Positions 42,884 through 52,024 of a stretch of DNA of 64,000 nt are shown here, in pieces (positions within the stretch are counted from its first letter, which is position 1; each line of letters begins with the position of its first letter). Both the position numbers and the translations under genes were made by a program. The stretch is from contig HF988732.1 in assembly GCA_000431235.1 (NCBI GenBank), positions 1-64,000 of the forward strand, in the 5' to 3' direction. Below the pieces are notes generated by a model. The model was not told the origin of the DNA. It saw nothing but the letters and a program-made list of their open reading frames with translations, and ran no database searches. This DNA comes from Coprobacillus sp. CAG:698 (GTDB taxonomy: Bacteria > Bacillota_I > Bacilli_A > ML615J-28 > CAG-698).

Positions 42884-42912
42884 TTGACAAATCAAATCAA
42901 AAGTAGTATAAT
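42884..42912 (+). promoter_or_regulatory. Promoter of infC-rpmI-rplT
   Basis: A perfect TTGACA (42884-42889), 17 nt and a perfect TATAAT (42907-42912). The untranslated leader is about 175 nt. Confidence 0.9.
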
Positions 42913-42924
42913 ATAATAGTAAAT

Positions 42925-43064
42925 ATCATAGTGGAAAGAAGAAGTACCCACTTCTCACCTGACTGAAAAATATCAGTAGGTAAATGTCACTTATAACATC
43001 ATATTTTGATTTGTGTGATTTAATTGGTGGGTGCACTATGCGCCTACTTTTCTTTTACTATGAT
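42925..43064 (+). promoter_or_regulatory. L20-type ribosomal protein leader
   Basis: A long outer helix pairs 42925-42946 (ATCATAGT..AAAGA..AAGTA) with 43045-43064. Inside it, CCCAC (42947-42951) can pair with GTGGG (43027-43031), and a hairpin forms from 42958-42966 and 42973-42980 (CCTGACTGA/TCAGTAGG). This position, size and nesting are those of the L20 leader, to which L20 protein binds to shut down infC-rpmI-rplT. No T-run follows the outer helix, so control of translation is as likely as termination. Confidence 0.7.
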
Positions 43065-43093
43065 GGACTAACCATATAAGGAGGTAAAGAACA

Positions 43094-43630
43094 ATTAGTA
43101 AAGAACTTGACAAAAACAAACCTTTAGCAAATTATGACATTCGTGTTGACGTTGTTTTGGTTATCGATGACAACGGTGAAAACAAAGGCCAAATGAAGCT
43201 AGAAGACGCTATTAGAGCAGCCAAAGAAAAAGAATTGGATCTTGTATGTGTTGCTCCAAATGCAAAAATTCCTGTTTGCCGTTATATGGATTATCGTAAG
43301 TATTGTTATGATATGCAAAGACGTGCAAAGGAAAACAAAAAGAATCAAAAGATGATTGTTGTAAAAGAAATCAGAGTTACCCCAGTTATTGGAAACAATG
43401 ACTTTGATGTTAAAGTTAAAAACTGTCGTGAATTTTTAGCTGATGATTGCAAAGTAAAAATATCATTATATTATCCTCGTGGTAAAAAAAGATTATTACA
43501 AATGGATTCATCAACAAAAATTTTAGAGAGATTTGTAGAGGCATTATCTGATGTTGCTGTTGTCGAATCAACAACAATGCAAGGTGATAAGAAGACTGGA
43601 ATCCTCTTAACTACTAAAAAAACTAAATAA
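43094..43630 (+). CDS. infC: Translation initiation factor IF-3
   Basis: The reading frame extends upstream of the first ATG (43157) to an ATT at 43094, nine bases after AAGGAGGT (43078-43085). The added residues (ISKELDKNKPLANYDIRVD) are the conserved IF-3 N-terminus, so ATT is the start. Rare AUU starts are a hallmark of infC and let IF-3 repress itself. The 178-residue product has the N-terminal domain, a Lys-rich linker and the C-terminal domain with KVKISLYYPRGK. IF-3 prevents premature subunit joining and checks initiator pairing. Confidence 0.96.
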   Translation: MSKELDKNKPLANYDIRVDVVLVIDDNGENKGQMKLEDAIRAAKEKELDLVCVAPNAKIPVCRYMDYRKYCYDMQRRAKENKKNQKMIVVKEIRVTPVIGNNDFDVKVKNCREFLADDCKVKISLYYPRGKKRLLQMDSSTKILERFVEALSDVAVVESTTMQGDKKTGILLTTKKTK

Positions 43631-43647
43631 TAAGGAGTGCGAAAATT

Positions 43648-43848
43648 ATGCCAAAAATGAGAACACATAGCGGTACTAAAAAACGTTTCAGAGTTACAGG
43701 TACTGGACTAATTATGAGAAGTCGCCCAGGAACAAGCCATTTAGCACCTGGTAAAACACAAAAAAGAATTAGACATTTACGTAAAGAATCAACTGTTAAA
43801 GTAGCTGATTTACATCGTATTAGACAACAAATAGCTAATATCAAATAA
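43648..43848 (+). CDS. rpmI: 50S ribosomal protein L35
   Basis: A 66-residue, very basic protein beginning MPKMRTHSGTKKRFRVTGTG, the L35 signature. The start follows AAGGAGTG, 17 bases after infC. It is part of the infC-rpmI-rplT operon under the L20 leader. Confidence 0.98.
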   Translation: MPKMRTHSGTKKRFRVTGTGLIMRSRPGTSHLAPGKTQKRIRHLRKESTVKVADLHRIRQQIANIK

Positions 43849-43876
43849 TTAAAATAAATAAAAGGAGGAACCAATT

Positions 43877-44350
43877 ATGCCACGTGTAAAAGGTGGTTAC
43901 GTTACTAGAAGAAGACGTAATAGAATTTTAAAATTAGCCAAAGGTTACTTTGGATCAAAACATACTTTATATAAAACTGCTAATCAACAAGTTATGAAAT
44001 CATTATCATACGCTTACAGAGATCGTAAACGTAGAAAAAGAGATTTCCGTAGATTATGGATTGCACGTATTAATGCAGCTGCAAGAATCAATGGTTTATC
44101 ATATAACAATTTAATGTACGGATTAAAAGTTGCTAATATTCAAATCAATCGTAAAATGCTTGCTGAACTAGCAATTAACGAACCTAGCAAATTTGCTGCA
44201 ATTTGTGAATCTGTTAAACCAAGCGTAAATGCTCATTATGATGGCATCAAAGCTAAACAACATGCAGATCATGAAGCAAAAGTTGAAGCTGAAAAAGCTA
44301 GAAAAGCTGAAGTTGCAAAAGCTAGAGAATTAAGAAACGCTGATAAATAA
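43877..44350 (+). CDS. rplT: 50S ribosomal protein L20 with C-terminal extension
   Basis: The first 118 or so residues are a standard L20 (PRVKGGYVTRRRRNRILKLA, then LMYGLKVANIQINRKMLAE). L20 is usually about 118 residues; here it has 157. The extra tail is an Ala/Lys/Glu-rich helix (HADHEAKVEAEKARKAEVAK). L20 assembles early on 23S rRNA and represses its own operon through the leader. The start follows AAAGGAGG. The tail is in frame and ends at a normal stop before the terminator, so it is not an annotation error. Confidence 0.97.
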   Translation: MPRVKGGYVTRRRRNRILKLAKGYFGSKHTLYKTANQQVMKSLSYAYRDRKRRKRDFRRLWIARINAAARINGLSYNNLMYGLKVANIQINRKMLAELAINEPSKFAAICESVKPSVNAHYDGIKAKQHADHEAKVEAEKARKAEVAKARELRNADK

Positions 44351-44384
44351 ACCAGTTATTTATAATTAAAAGGTTTAAATAAAT

Positions 44385-44413
44385 AGTCAAGATTTCTTTT
44401 CTTGACTTTTTTT
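44385..44413 (+). terminator. Terminator of infC-rpmI-rplT
   Basis: AGTCAAG (44385-44391) and CTTGACT (44401-44407) are followed by six more T. The next gene starts 18 bases later, so some readthrough is likely. Confidence 0.8.
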
Positions 44414-44430
44414 AACCAGAAAGGAAAGCT

Positions 44431-46077
44431 ATGTTCATTATAAAAATTAATAATCAAAATTATTCATTTGAAGATAAAATTGTGCTAAAAGACTTAGCAA
44501 AAGATTTTATGCCTAATGCCATAGTTGCTAAAGTAAACAATAGGTTAAGAGAACTTAATTACTATATCAACTATAACTGTGAAGTCGAATTCCTTGATTT
44601 AACAAAATTTGATGCTGTTCGTGTTTATGAAACAAGCTTACGATATTTGTTAATTATGGCACTAGAGAAAATAGATCCAAAGATCGTAGTGCATTTTAAT
44701 CAATGTATTTCACGTTCTATTTCTTGTACTTTGTCTAATACAAAAGAAAAAGTATCTAAACCATTTATAGATAAACTTGAGATAGAAATGCGAAAATTAA
44801 TTGAACAAGATCTTCCTATAACAAGAACAACTATAAGCAAAGAAGAAGCAATAAAAATATATACTGAAAAGGGATATCTTGATAAAGTAGAGGTTTTAAA
44901 ATATCGTCCTGAAGATACTGTAAATATGTATACATGTTGTGGATATGTGAACTATATGTTTGGATATATGGTTCCATCAACAGGTTTATTAAAAGATTTT
45001 GTCTTACAAGTTTACTATCCAGGATTTATTGTTAGAATACCGAGAGCTGAATGTGGTGGAAAAATACCTCCATTTGAAGAGGCACCTGTTTTCCAACAAA
45101 TGATTCAAGACGCTCAAAAATGGGCTAAAATGATAAAATGTGTTAACTTACCAATGCTTAATAAGTATGTTGATGATGGTAAAGTATGTGATTTAGTAAA
45201 TATTTGTGAAACTAAACACAATAATATGTTATCAGAATTAGGAGAACAAATATACAAACGTAGAGATTCCTTAAGACTTGTTTGTATAGCTGGTCCATCA
45301 TCAAGTGGTAAAACAACTTTCTCACATAGATTAAAAATAGAATTACTAAGTAGGGGGTTAAAACCTATCAAAATTTCTATGGATGATTATTATCGCAATC
45401 GTGAAGATTGTCCAAAAGATGAAAAAGGTGATTATGATTTAGAACATGTTAATGCTCTAGATTTAGAACTATTTAATGAAAATCTTCTTTCTTTAATTGA
45501 AGGTGAAGAAATTGAAGAGCCAACATTTGATTTTAAATTGGGTAAAAGAGTAAAAGGTGAAAAAGTAAGAATTGATAAAGATACAATAATTATTATTGAA
45601 GGCATTCATGCTTTAAATGAAGAGGTTACAAAGCTAATCCCTAAACCTCAAAAATATAAAATCTTTATTAGTCCATTCTCTCAACTTAATATAGATAATC
45701 ATAATCCTATTCCAGCATCAGAAATCCGTTTATTAAGAAGAATTGTTCGTGATGCAAAATATCGTAAAACAGATCCATCTGAAACATTTGCTATGTGGCC
45801 AAGTGTTAGAAGAGGAGAATTCAAATGGATATATCCATGTCAAGAAGAAGCAGATTATGTTTTCAACACAGAACTTACTTATGAATTATGTGTAATGAAA
45901 AAATACGCATTAAGTGCCTTATCTGTTATCGATAGAGATAATGAATATTACGTACAAGCAAATAGAATCTTAAAATTCTTAAAATATGTAAAAGATATAG
46001 ACGAAAAATATGTACCTTGTAATTCTCTATTGAGAGAATTCATAGGCGACAGTTGTTTCTATAACTTTGATGAATAA
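44431..46077 (+). CDS. Nucleoside (uridine-like) kinase with TGS/SAD N-terminal domains
   Basis: A 548-residue fusion. The N-terminus (1-60) resembles a TGS domain. The next part (about 70-235) resembles the second additional domain of threonyl-tRNA synthetase. The C-terminal half is a phosphoribulokinase/uridine kinase P-loop domain with GPSSSGKTTFS (about 289-299), SMDDYYRN and IIIIEGIHALN. Similar fusions are conserved in Firmicutes and annotated as nucleoside kinase; the substrate is not proven. It starts shortly after the rplT terminator and lacks a clear promoter of its own. Confidence 0.88.
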   Translation: MFIIKINNQNYSFEDKIVLKDLAKDFMPNAIVAKVNNRLRELNYYINYNCEVEFLDLTKFDAVRVYETSLRYLLIMALEKIDPKIVVHFNQCISRSISCTLSNTKEKVSKPFIDKLEIEMRKLIEQDLPITRTTISKEEAIKIYTEKGYLDKVEVLKYRPEDTVNMYTCCGYVNYMFGYMVPSTGLLKDFVLQVYYPGFIVRIPRAECGGKIPPFEEAPVFQQMIQDAQKWAKMIKCVNLPMLNKYVDDGKVCDLVNICETKHNNMLSELGEQIYKRRDSLRLVCIAGPSSSGKTTFSHRLKIELLSRGLKPIKISMDDYYRNREDCPKDEKGDYDLEHVNALDLELFNENLLSLIEGEEIEEPTFDFKLGKRVKGEKVRIDKDTIIIIEGIHALNEEVTKLIPKPQKYKIFISPFSQLNIDNHNPIPASEIRLLRRIVRDAKYRKTDPSETFAMWPSVRRGEFKWIYPCQEEADYVFNTELTYELCVMKKYALSALSVIDRDNEYYVQANRILKFLKYVKDIDEKYVPCNSLLREFIGDSCFYNFDE

Positions 46078-46086
46078 AAGAAATAT

Positions 46087-46126
46087 GCCAATACTTTCTT
46101 ATATGAATATGTATTGGCCTTTTTTT
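46087..46126 (+). terminator. Terminator of the nucleoside kinase
   Basis: GCCAATAC (46087-46094) pairs perfectly with GTATTGGC (46111-46118) and runs into seven T. Confidence 0.88.
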
Positions 46127-46199
46127 GTCCTTTTTTTACATGCTTTTTTCTCATATTGTGTTATTTTTAAAATATAAATTAATTTATTAATTATTTGTG

Positions 46200-46228
46200 T
46201 TGTAAAAAATACTATTTTTTGGTATAAT
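46200..46228 (+). promoter_or_regulatory. Promoter of the glycogen operon
   Basis: TTGTAA (46200-46205), 17 nt and TATAAT (46223-46228). It leaves an untranslated leader of about 108 nt, in which GTAATTA-TACT-TAATTAC (46249-46266) is a perfect inverted repeat near the transcript start. No known riboswitch was recognised. Confidence 0.7.
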
Positions 46229-46342
46229 TATATATGTATTAAAGGATTGTAATTATACTTAATTACTAATTAAATTATTAAATAAACTACATTCTTAATA
46301 ACTGATGTAACTGTTTATAAATAAACAAGGAGATACGCAATT

Positions 46343-48184
46343 ATGCTTGAAAACTTTTTAAAACAATTTCATGAGTCCTTTTGTGTAAATGCTTATGATT
46401 ATTTAGGGTCATTTGTTACTAGAAAAGAAACAACTTTTAGAGTTTATGCACCTCACGCAACAAGTGTAAGTGTTGTGGGTGATTTTAACCGTTGGTGTGA
46501 AACAGAAAATCCAATGAGAAAAATTGATGAGCGTGGGATTTGGGAAGTTACCATTCCTGAATTAAAAGTTTTTTCAAATTATAAATATGCTATATATAAT
46601 AAAACAATGAATAAGAAAGTTTATAAGCAAGATCCGTATGCTAAATACAATGAAGCTGAAGGGGGTCACTCTTCTAGACTATATGATATTGAAGGATATA
46701 AATGGTTTGATAATGAGTGGATGGAAGAACGAAAAACAAAAAATATTTATAAAAACCCAATGAACATATATGAAGTTAACTTAGGTTCATGGAAAAAAAC
46801 ACCAGAAGGTGGATTCTTAAGTTATCGTACATACGCTGAAGAACTTGTAGAATACTGTAAAAAAATGGGATATAACTATATTGAATTAATGCCTATAACT
46901 GAATATCCTTATTTGGGCAGTTGGGGATATCAAAGTACTGGTTATTTTAGCCCTTCTTCAAGATTTGGTTTGCCAGAAGATTTTATGTATTTTGTTGATA
47001 AAGCCCATCAAAGCGGGATTGGTATTATAATGGATTGGGTTCCCGCTCATTTCCCTAAAGATGATTTTGGTTTATGTGAATTTGATGGTGAATATTTATA
47101 TGAGGATTCACGTCCAACAAGAATGGAATACCCTACATGGGGAACAAGAATATTTAACTACTCAAAGCCTGAGGTAAAGTCATTCTTACTATCTAGTGCA
47201 AATTTATTCTTTGAAAAATACCATATAGATGGGTTAAGAGTAGATGCTGTAGCAGCAATGCTTTATCTTGATTATGACAGAAAAAAGTGGATTCCTAATA
47301 TTTACGGAGGAAATTATAACTTAGAAACTATTGATTTTTTGAAGACATTAAATATGGAAATGTTTAAAAAACATGTCAATATTTTGATGATTGCTGAAGA
47401 ATCAACAGCTTTTCCTAAGGTTACATATCCAGTTTATGATGGAGGGTTAGGATTTAATTTCAAATGGAGTATGGGGTGGATGAATGACACCTTAACATAT
47501 ATGAAAATAGATCCTTTATTCAGAAAATATGAACATAACAAATTAACATTTGCTATGACGTATGCTTTCAGTGAAAACTATATTTTGCCTCTCTCACATG
47601 ATGAAGTTGTTCATGGAAAAAAATCTCTTGTTGACAAAATGCCAGGAGAATATGATGAAAAATTTGCAAATCTACGAACATATTATGCTTATATGATGAC
47701 ACACCCCGGAAAAAAACTTTTATTTATGGGTGGAGAGTTTGGACAATTTATTGAATGGGATGAAAAAAAAGAACTTGACTGGTTTTTACTTAAATACCCT
47801 AGACATACTGAATTGCAAAGATATGTAAAAAGATTAAATCATTTGTACCTTCGTAGTCCTAATTTATATGCTATTGATAATAGTTGGGATGGTTTTGAAT
47901 GGATATATGCTGATGATTATGATCATAATACTTATGTTTATGTAAGAAAGTATCAAGACAGTCGTGACATAATTGTTGTTTTGAACTTTTCTGGTGCTGA
48001 TATTATCGACTATGAAATACATTACAAACCACTAAGAGGTTTATATACTTTAGTCCTTAATTCTGATGATTATAAATATGGTGGAAGAAATTTCATCAAA
48101 GAAAAAGAATTCAAAGCTAAAAAAGGAGTTTTAAAAATTAACATTCCTAAGCTTTCTGCTTTAATTCTCGAAAAGAAATATTAG
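46343..48184 (+). CDS. glgB: 1,4-alpha-glucan branching enzyme GlgB
   Basis: A 613-residue GH13 enzyme that moves alpha-1,4 chains to alpha-1,6 branch points. A CBM48 module comes first (TTFRVYAPHATSVSVVGDFN), then the barrel: Asp301 in GLRVDAV as nucleophile, Glu352 in IAEEST as acid/base and Asp420 in LSHDEVVHGK. A C-terminal beta domain closes the protein. The start follows AAGGAGA. It leads glgB-glgC-glgD-glgA-glgP, the order seen in Bacillus-type operons. Confidence 0.97.
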   Translation: MLENFLKQFHESFCVNAYDYLGSFVTRKETTFRVYAPHATSVSVVGDFNRWCETENPMRKIDERGIWEVTIPELKVFSNYKYAIYNKTMNKKVYKQDPYAKYNEAEGGHSSRLYDIEGYKWFDNEWMEERKTKNIYKNPMNIYEVNLGSWKKTPEGGFLSYRTYAEELVEYCKKMGYNYIELMPITEYPYLGSWGYQSTGYFSPSSRFGLPEDFMYFVDKAHQSGIGIIMDWVPAHFPKDDFGLCEFDGEYLYEDSRPTRMEYPTWGTRIFNYSKPEVKSFLLSSANLFFEKYHIDGLRVDAVAAMLYLDYDRKKWIPNIYGGNYNLETIDFLKTLNMEMFKKHVNILMIAEESTAFPKVTYPVYDGGLGFNFKWSMGWMNDTLTYMKIDPLFRKYEHNKLTFAMTYAFSENYILPLSHDEVVHGKKSLVDKMPGEYDEKFANLRTYYAYMMTHPGKKLLFMGGEFGQFIEWDEKKELDWFLLKYPRHTELQRYVKRLNHLYLRSPNLYAIDNSWDGFEWIYADDYDHNTYVYVRKYQDSRDIIVVLNFSGADIIDYEIHYKPLRGLYTLVLNSDDYKYGGRNFIKEKEFKAKKGVLKINIPKLSALILEKKY

Positions 48185-48240
48185 TAGTATATAATAAAAC
48201 TATTTAATAGTGATAAAATAATATAGAAAGGTTTATATTT

Positions 48241-49434
48241 ATGCTTAACAAAAAAGAATGTGTTGCAATGCTTTTAGCTGGTGGACAAGGAAGTCGTTTA
48301 TATGCATTGACAAATACTGTAGCTAAACCTGCTGTTAGTTTCGGTGCAAAGTACAAAATTATTGATTTCCCTTTATCTAATTGTGTTAATTCAGATATTG
48401 ATACTGTAGGTGTGTTAACCCAATATCAACCACTTGTATTAAATGAATATATTGGAAATGGTCAACCTTGGGACTTAGATAGAACATTTGGTGGTGTTCA
48501 TATTCTACCTCCATACCAAGGAAAAACAACAACTAATTGGTATAAAGGAACAGCTAATGCTATTTATCAAAATATTAATTTTATCAAAATGTATGATCCT
48601 GAATATGTTTTAATATTATCTGGGGATCATATTTATAGAATGGATTATAATCAAATGCTAGAATATCATAAGCTTAAAGGTGGAGAAGCAACCATAGCCG
48701 TAATTAATGTTGACATTAAAGAAGCAAGTCGCTTTGGAATAATGAACACCAATGCCGATTTAAGTATTTATGAGTTTGAGGAAAAACCAGCAAAACCAAA
48801 GAGTACTAGTGCAAGTATGGGAATTTATATTTTTAATGCTAAGACATTATATAAATATCTTGAAGAAGATGAAAATGATCCAAATTCTAAAAATGATTTT
48901 GGAAAGAATATTATCCCTAATATGCTTAATGATGGATTAAAGATGTATGCATATCCATTTAGAGGTTACTGGAAAGATGTTGGTACTATAGAAAGTTTAT
49001 GGGAAGCTAATATGGACTTATTAGGAAAAGAACCAAAATTTGATATTTTTGATAAGTCATGGAAATTCTATTCACGAAATGAACCTTATCCTCCACATTT
49101 TATTGCTGATGGATCAGTTCTTGACAATTGTATCCTTGCGTCTGGCTCATATGTTGAAGGAAAAATAATTAATTCTGTTATTGGTCAAAATGTTAGGATT
49201 AAATCAAATGCAATAATTGAAAATAGTGTTATTTGTGATAATGTTACCATAGAAGAAAATGCCATCATAAAATATAGTATAGTTGCTGAAGGAACTATTA
49301 TATCTGAAAATGCTATTGTTGGTGAAAATGCCCAAAGTCAAAAAGAAATTACAGTCATTGCTAGTAATGTAACAATTGGTAAAAATGTTAAAATTGCTAA
49401 AGGATCAATGATTGAGAAAGATGTTGAGGAATAA
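48241..49434 (+). CDS. glgC: Glucose-1-phosphate adenylyltransferase GlgC
   Basis: A 397-residue enzyme that makes ADP-glucose, the committed step of glycogen synthesis. The nucleotidyltransferase loop LLAGGQGSRLYALT (about 12-25), FPLSNCVNSDID and the WDLDRTFGG region are intact. Left-handed beta-helix repeats form the C-terminus. It should be the catalytic subunit of a GlgC-GlgD pair. GlgD begins two bases later. Confidence 0.97.
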   Translation: MLNKKECVAMLLAGGQGSRLYALTNTVAKPAVSFGAKYKIIDFPLSNCVNSDIDTVGVLTQYQPLVLNEYIGNGQPWDLDRTFGGVHILPPYQGKTTTNWYKGTANAIYQNINFIKMYDPEYVLILSGDHIYRMDYNQMLEYHKLKGGEATIAVINVDIKEASRFGIMNTNADLSIYEFEEKPAKPKSTSASMGIYIFNAKTLYKYLEEDENDPNSKNDFGKNIIPNMLNDGLKMYAYPFRGYWKDVGTIESLWEANMDLLGKEPKFDIFDKSWKFYSRNEPYPPHFIADGSVLDNCILASGSYVEGKIINSVIGQNVRIKSNAIIENSVICDNVTIEENAIIKYSIVAEGTIISENAIVGENAQSQKEITVIASNVTIGKNVKIAKGSMIEKDVEE

Positions 49435-49436
49435 TT

Positions 49437-50549
49437 ATGCAAATACTAGGACTAATATTTTCAAATATACACAATCGTGAAGTGTTCGAAGTAACTGAAC
49501 ATCGTACAATCGCATCAACTCCAATTGGTGGTAGATATAGATTAATTGATTTCCCATTATCTAATATGACTAATGCAGGAATAAATTATATAGGCGTTGT
49601 TACAAAAAATAATTACCAATCTTTAATGGATCATTTAGGATCTGGAAAAGAATGGGATTTGGCACGTAAAAGAGGTGGCTTAGTAATTCTTCCTCCATAT
49701 GGAGTTAGTGATAAAGTTTACTCAACAAGATTAGAAGCTATCAAAGGCATTATGTCTTTTATTAGTTATTCAAAAGTTGATTATGTAGTGTTAACAGATT
49801 GTTATCATGTTTGTAATATAGATTATAAAGATGCTTTAAAATATCATTTAAGCAAAGATGCAGATATTACATGTATATACCATGAACATAATATTTCTAA
49901 TTCTGATTTTACAGAAGCAAAAGTATTCACATTAAATGAAGATGGACGTATAATAAAAATGGATATGGATGGAAAACATGTTGGAGTTGCTAAAGCAAGT
50001 ATTGACACATGGATTATGAAGAAAAGTTTACTATTAAATCTAATAAGAGAAGCAATCAATACAAACGCACGCAGTTTTAATCGTGATATATTGCATAGAA
50101 ATCTAAATAACTATCGTATTTATGGATATGAATATAAAGGTTATTTTGGAAGTATAAGTGATTTAAATTCATATTTTAAAGTAAATATGGATTTATTAAA
50201 CAAAGGTGTCCGTGGTGAATTATTCTTTGAACCAGGCAGACCAATCTATACAAAAGTTAGGGATTCTGCTCCTACTAAATACGAAGACGATAATCATGTA
50301 GTCAATTCACTAATTGCTGATGGATGTGAAATTGAAGGTGAAGTTATCAATTCAATTATTTTCCGTGGCTCAAAAGTTGGAAAAGGCTGCGTGGTTAAGA
50401 ATTGTATTTTAATGCAAGATACAATCATATCTGATAACACAAATCTTGAATATGTTATTACCGATAAAAATGTAAAAATAATGAACAAAAAAGAAATTAA
50501 AGGTTCTATAAATGATTTAGTTTATGTGAAAAAGGATGGTATATTATAA
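49437..50549 (+). CDS. glgD: GlgD, regulatory subunit of ADP-glucose pyrophosphorylase
   Basis: A 370-residue paralogue of GlgC. It keeps the fold (IGGRYRLIDFPLSNMTNAGI, GSGKEWDLARKRGG), but the catalytic GGxGxRL loop is replaced (LIFSNIHNREVFEVTEHR). Such GlgD proteins are inactive alone and modulate GlgC in Firmicutes. It is coupled to glgA by a TAATG overlap of one base. Confidence 0.95.
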   Translation: MQILGLIFSNIHNREVFEVTEHRTIASTPIGGRYRLIDFPLSNMTNAGINYIGVVTKNNYQSLMDHLGSGKEWDLARKRGGLVILPPYGVSDKVYSTRLEAIKGIMSFISYSKVDYVVLTDCYHVCNIDYKDALKYHLSKDADITCIYHEHNISNSDFTEAKVFTLNEDGRIIKMDMDGKHVGVAKASIDTWIMKKSLLLNLIREAINTNARSFNRDILHRNLNNYRIYGYEYKGYFGSISDLNSYFKVNMDLLNKGVRGELFFEPGRPIYTKVRDSAPTKYEDDNHVVNSLIADGCEIEGEVINSIIFRGSKVGKGCVVKNCILMQDTIISDNTNLEYVITDKNVKIMNKKEIKGSINDLVYVKKDGIL

Positions 50550-51991
50550 TGAAACAAAAAAAGATTCTTTTCGTAACATCTGAATGCGCTCATTTTGCTT
50601 CTACTGGTGGACTTGCAGAAGTTGCAGGTAGCTTGCCTAAAGCAATAGTTAAAGGATCAAAATCATATAAAGTAAAAGTTGTAATGCCTTTATATAAGAA
50701 AATATGCGAAAACTTTAAGGATGAACTTAAGTTTGTTGGCGAAGGTAAAATAAGTTTATCTTGGCGTGATTCTTATGTTGGTGTATTTACAATGAAATAT
50801 GATGGTATTGAATATTATTTTATTGATAATAAATATTACTTTAATAGAGATAATTTATATGGTCATTATGATGATGGTGAACGTTTTGCTTTTTTCTCAA
50901 AAAGTATCTTTAAGTTGATGGAAATAATAGATTACTATCCTGATATTATTCATACTAATGATTGGCAAACAGCATTAGTTAGCATTTATTTAGATATTCT
51001 ATATAAAAAAGAAGGCTTGTATACAAACATAAAATCTGTTTTCACAATTCATAATATAGAGTATCAAGGAATATATGATTTAGGATTTTTAGAAGATGTT
51101 ATAGGAATTGGATCTAAATATCAAGAAATACTTGAATATAATGGATTAATTAATCTAATGAAAGGGGCAATTGTTTGTGCTGATGTAGTTACAACAGTTA
51201 GTCCAAGATATTCACGTGAAATAGCTACAAATAATTATGCTCATGGATTAGAACATATCATAAGAATTAACAAGGCAAAAATCGTTGGAATTCTAAATGG
51301 TATAAATGTGGAAAGTTATAATCCAGAAACAGATAAAGATATATATGAAAACTATGATATTAATTCAATTGATAAAAAGGTTGAAAATAAATTAGCTTTA
51401 CAAAAAGACTTAGGTTTAGAAGTTAACCCAAATAAGTGCTTAATGGTTGTTATTAGCCGTTTAGCTACTCATAAAGGAATAGATATTTTGTTAGAAGCAT
51501 TACAAGGATTTTTAGATTTAGGTGTGCAATTTGTATGCCTAGGAACTGGCCTCGAAGAATATCAAAATGCTTTTCTAAAACTAAGTTATGAAAGAAGCAA
51601 TGATGTAAAAGCTTTGATTACTTTTGATAATAGCTTATCAAGAAAATTATATGCAGCTTCTGATTTATTTGTTATGCCATCAAAATCAGAACCATGTGGT
51701 TTAAGTCAAATGATTGCATCTAGATATGGCTCTGTACCTATTGTTAGAGCAACAGGTGGCTTATATGACACAATAACAGATTATTCTGAAAATGGAAATG
51801 GTTTTGTATTTAAAGATTATTCTTCAAAAGCTTTATATGAAAAAGGAAAAGAAGCAATAGAATTATATTATCATAATAATAATGAATTTAAAGAAGTTGT
51901 TAGAAAGGCTATGGCAAAGGATTTCAGTTGGAACGCATCTTCAAAACAATATATTGAGATGTATAATAACTTATTGAAAAAGGAAAAATAA
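50549..51991 (+). CDS. glgA: Glycogen synthase GlgA (GT5)
   Basis: A 480-residue GT-B glycosyltransferase that extends alpha-1,4 glucan from ADP-glucose. The N-terminal TSECAHFASTGGLAEVAG holds the GGL substrate loop; the Lys of the classical KTGGL is Ser here, a variant seen in some anaerobic Firmicutes. IHTNDWQTAL and the C-terminal PSKSEPCGLSQMIASRYG (E-x7-E-like region) complete the site. It is coupled to glgD, and glgP starts 33 bases after its stop. Confidence 0.95.
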   Translation: MKQKKILFVTSECAHFASTGGLAEVAGSLPKAIVKGSKSYKVKVVMPLYKKICENFKDELKFVGEGKISLSWRDSYVGVFTMKYDGIEYYFIDNKYYFNRDNLYGHYDDGERFAFFSKSIFKLMEIIDYYPDIIHTNDWQTALVSIYLDILYKKEGLYTNIKSVFTIHNIEYQGIYDLGFLEDVIGIGSKYQEILEYNGLINLMKGAIVCADVVTTVSPRYSREIATNNYAHGLEHIIRINKAKIVGILNGINVESYNPETDKDIYENYDINSIDKKVENKLALQKDLGLEVNPNKCLMVVISRLATHKGIDILLEALQGFLDLGVQFVCLGTGLEEYQNAFLKLSYERSNDVKALITFDNSLSRKLYAASDLFVMPSKSEPCGLSQMIASRYGSVPIVRATGGLYDTITDYSENGNGFVFKDYSSKALYEKGKEAIELYYHNNNEFKEVVRKAMAKDFSWNASSKQYIEMYNNLLKKEK

Positions 51992-52024
51992 AATATAATC
52001 TAATTTACGAAAGTGGTGGTTTTT

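Noticed and set aside
43157..43630. infC starting at the first ATG
   Set aside because: It would lose the conserved IF-3 N-terminus and has no ribosome binding site; ATT at 43094 has both.
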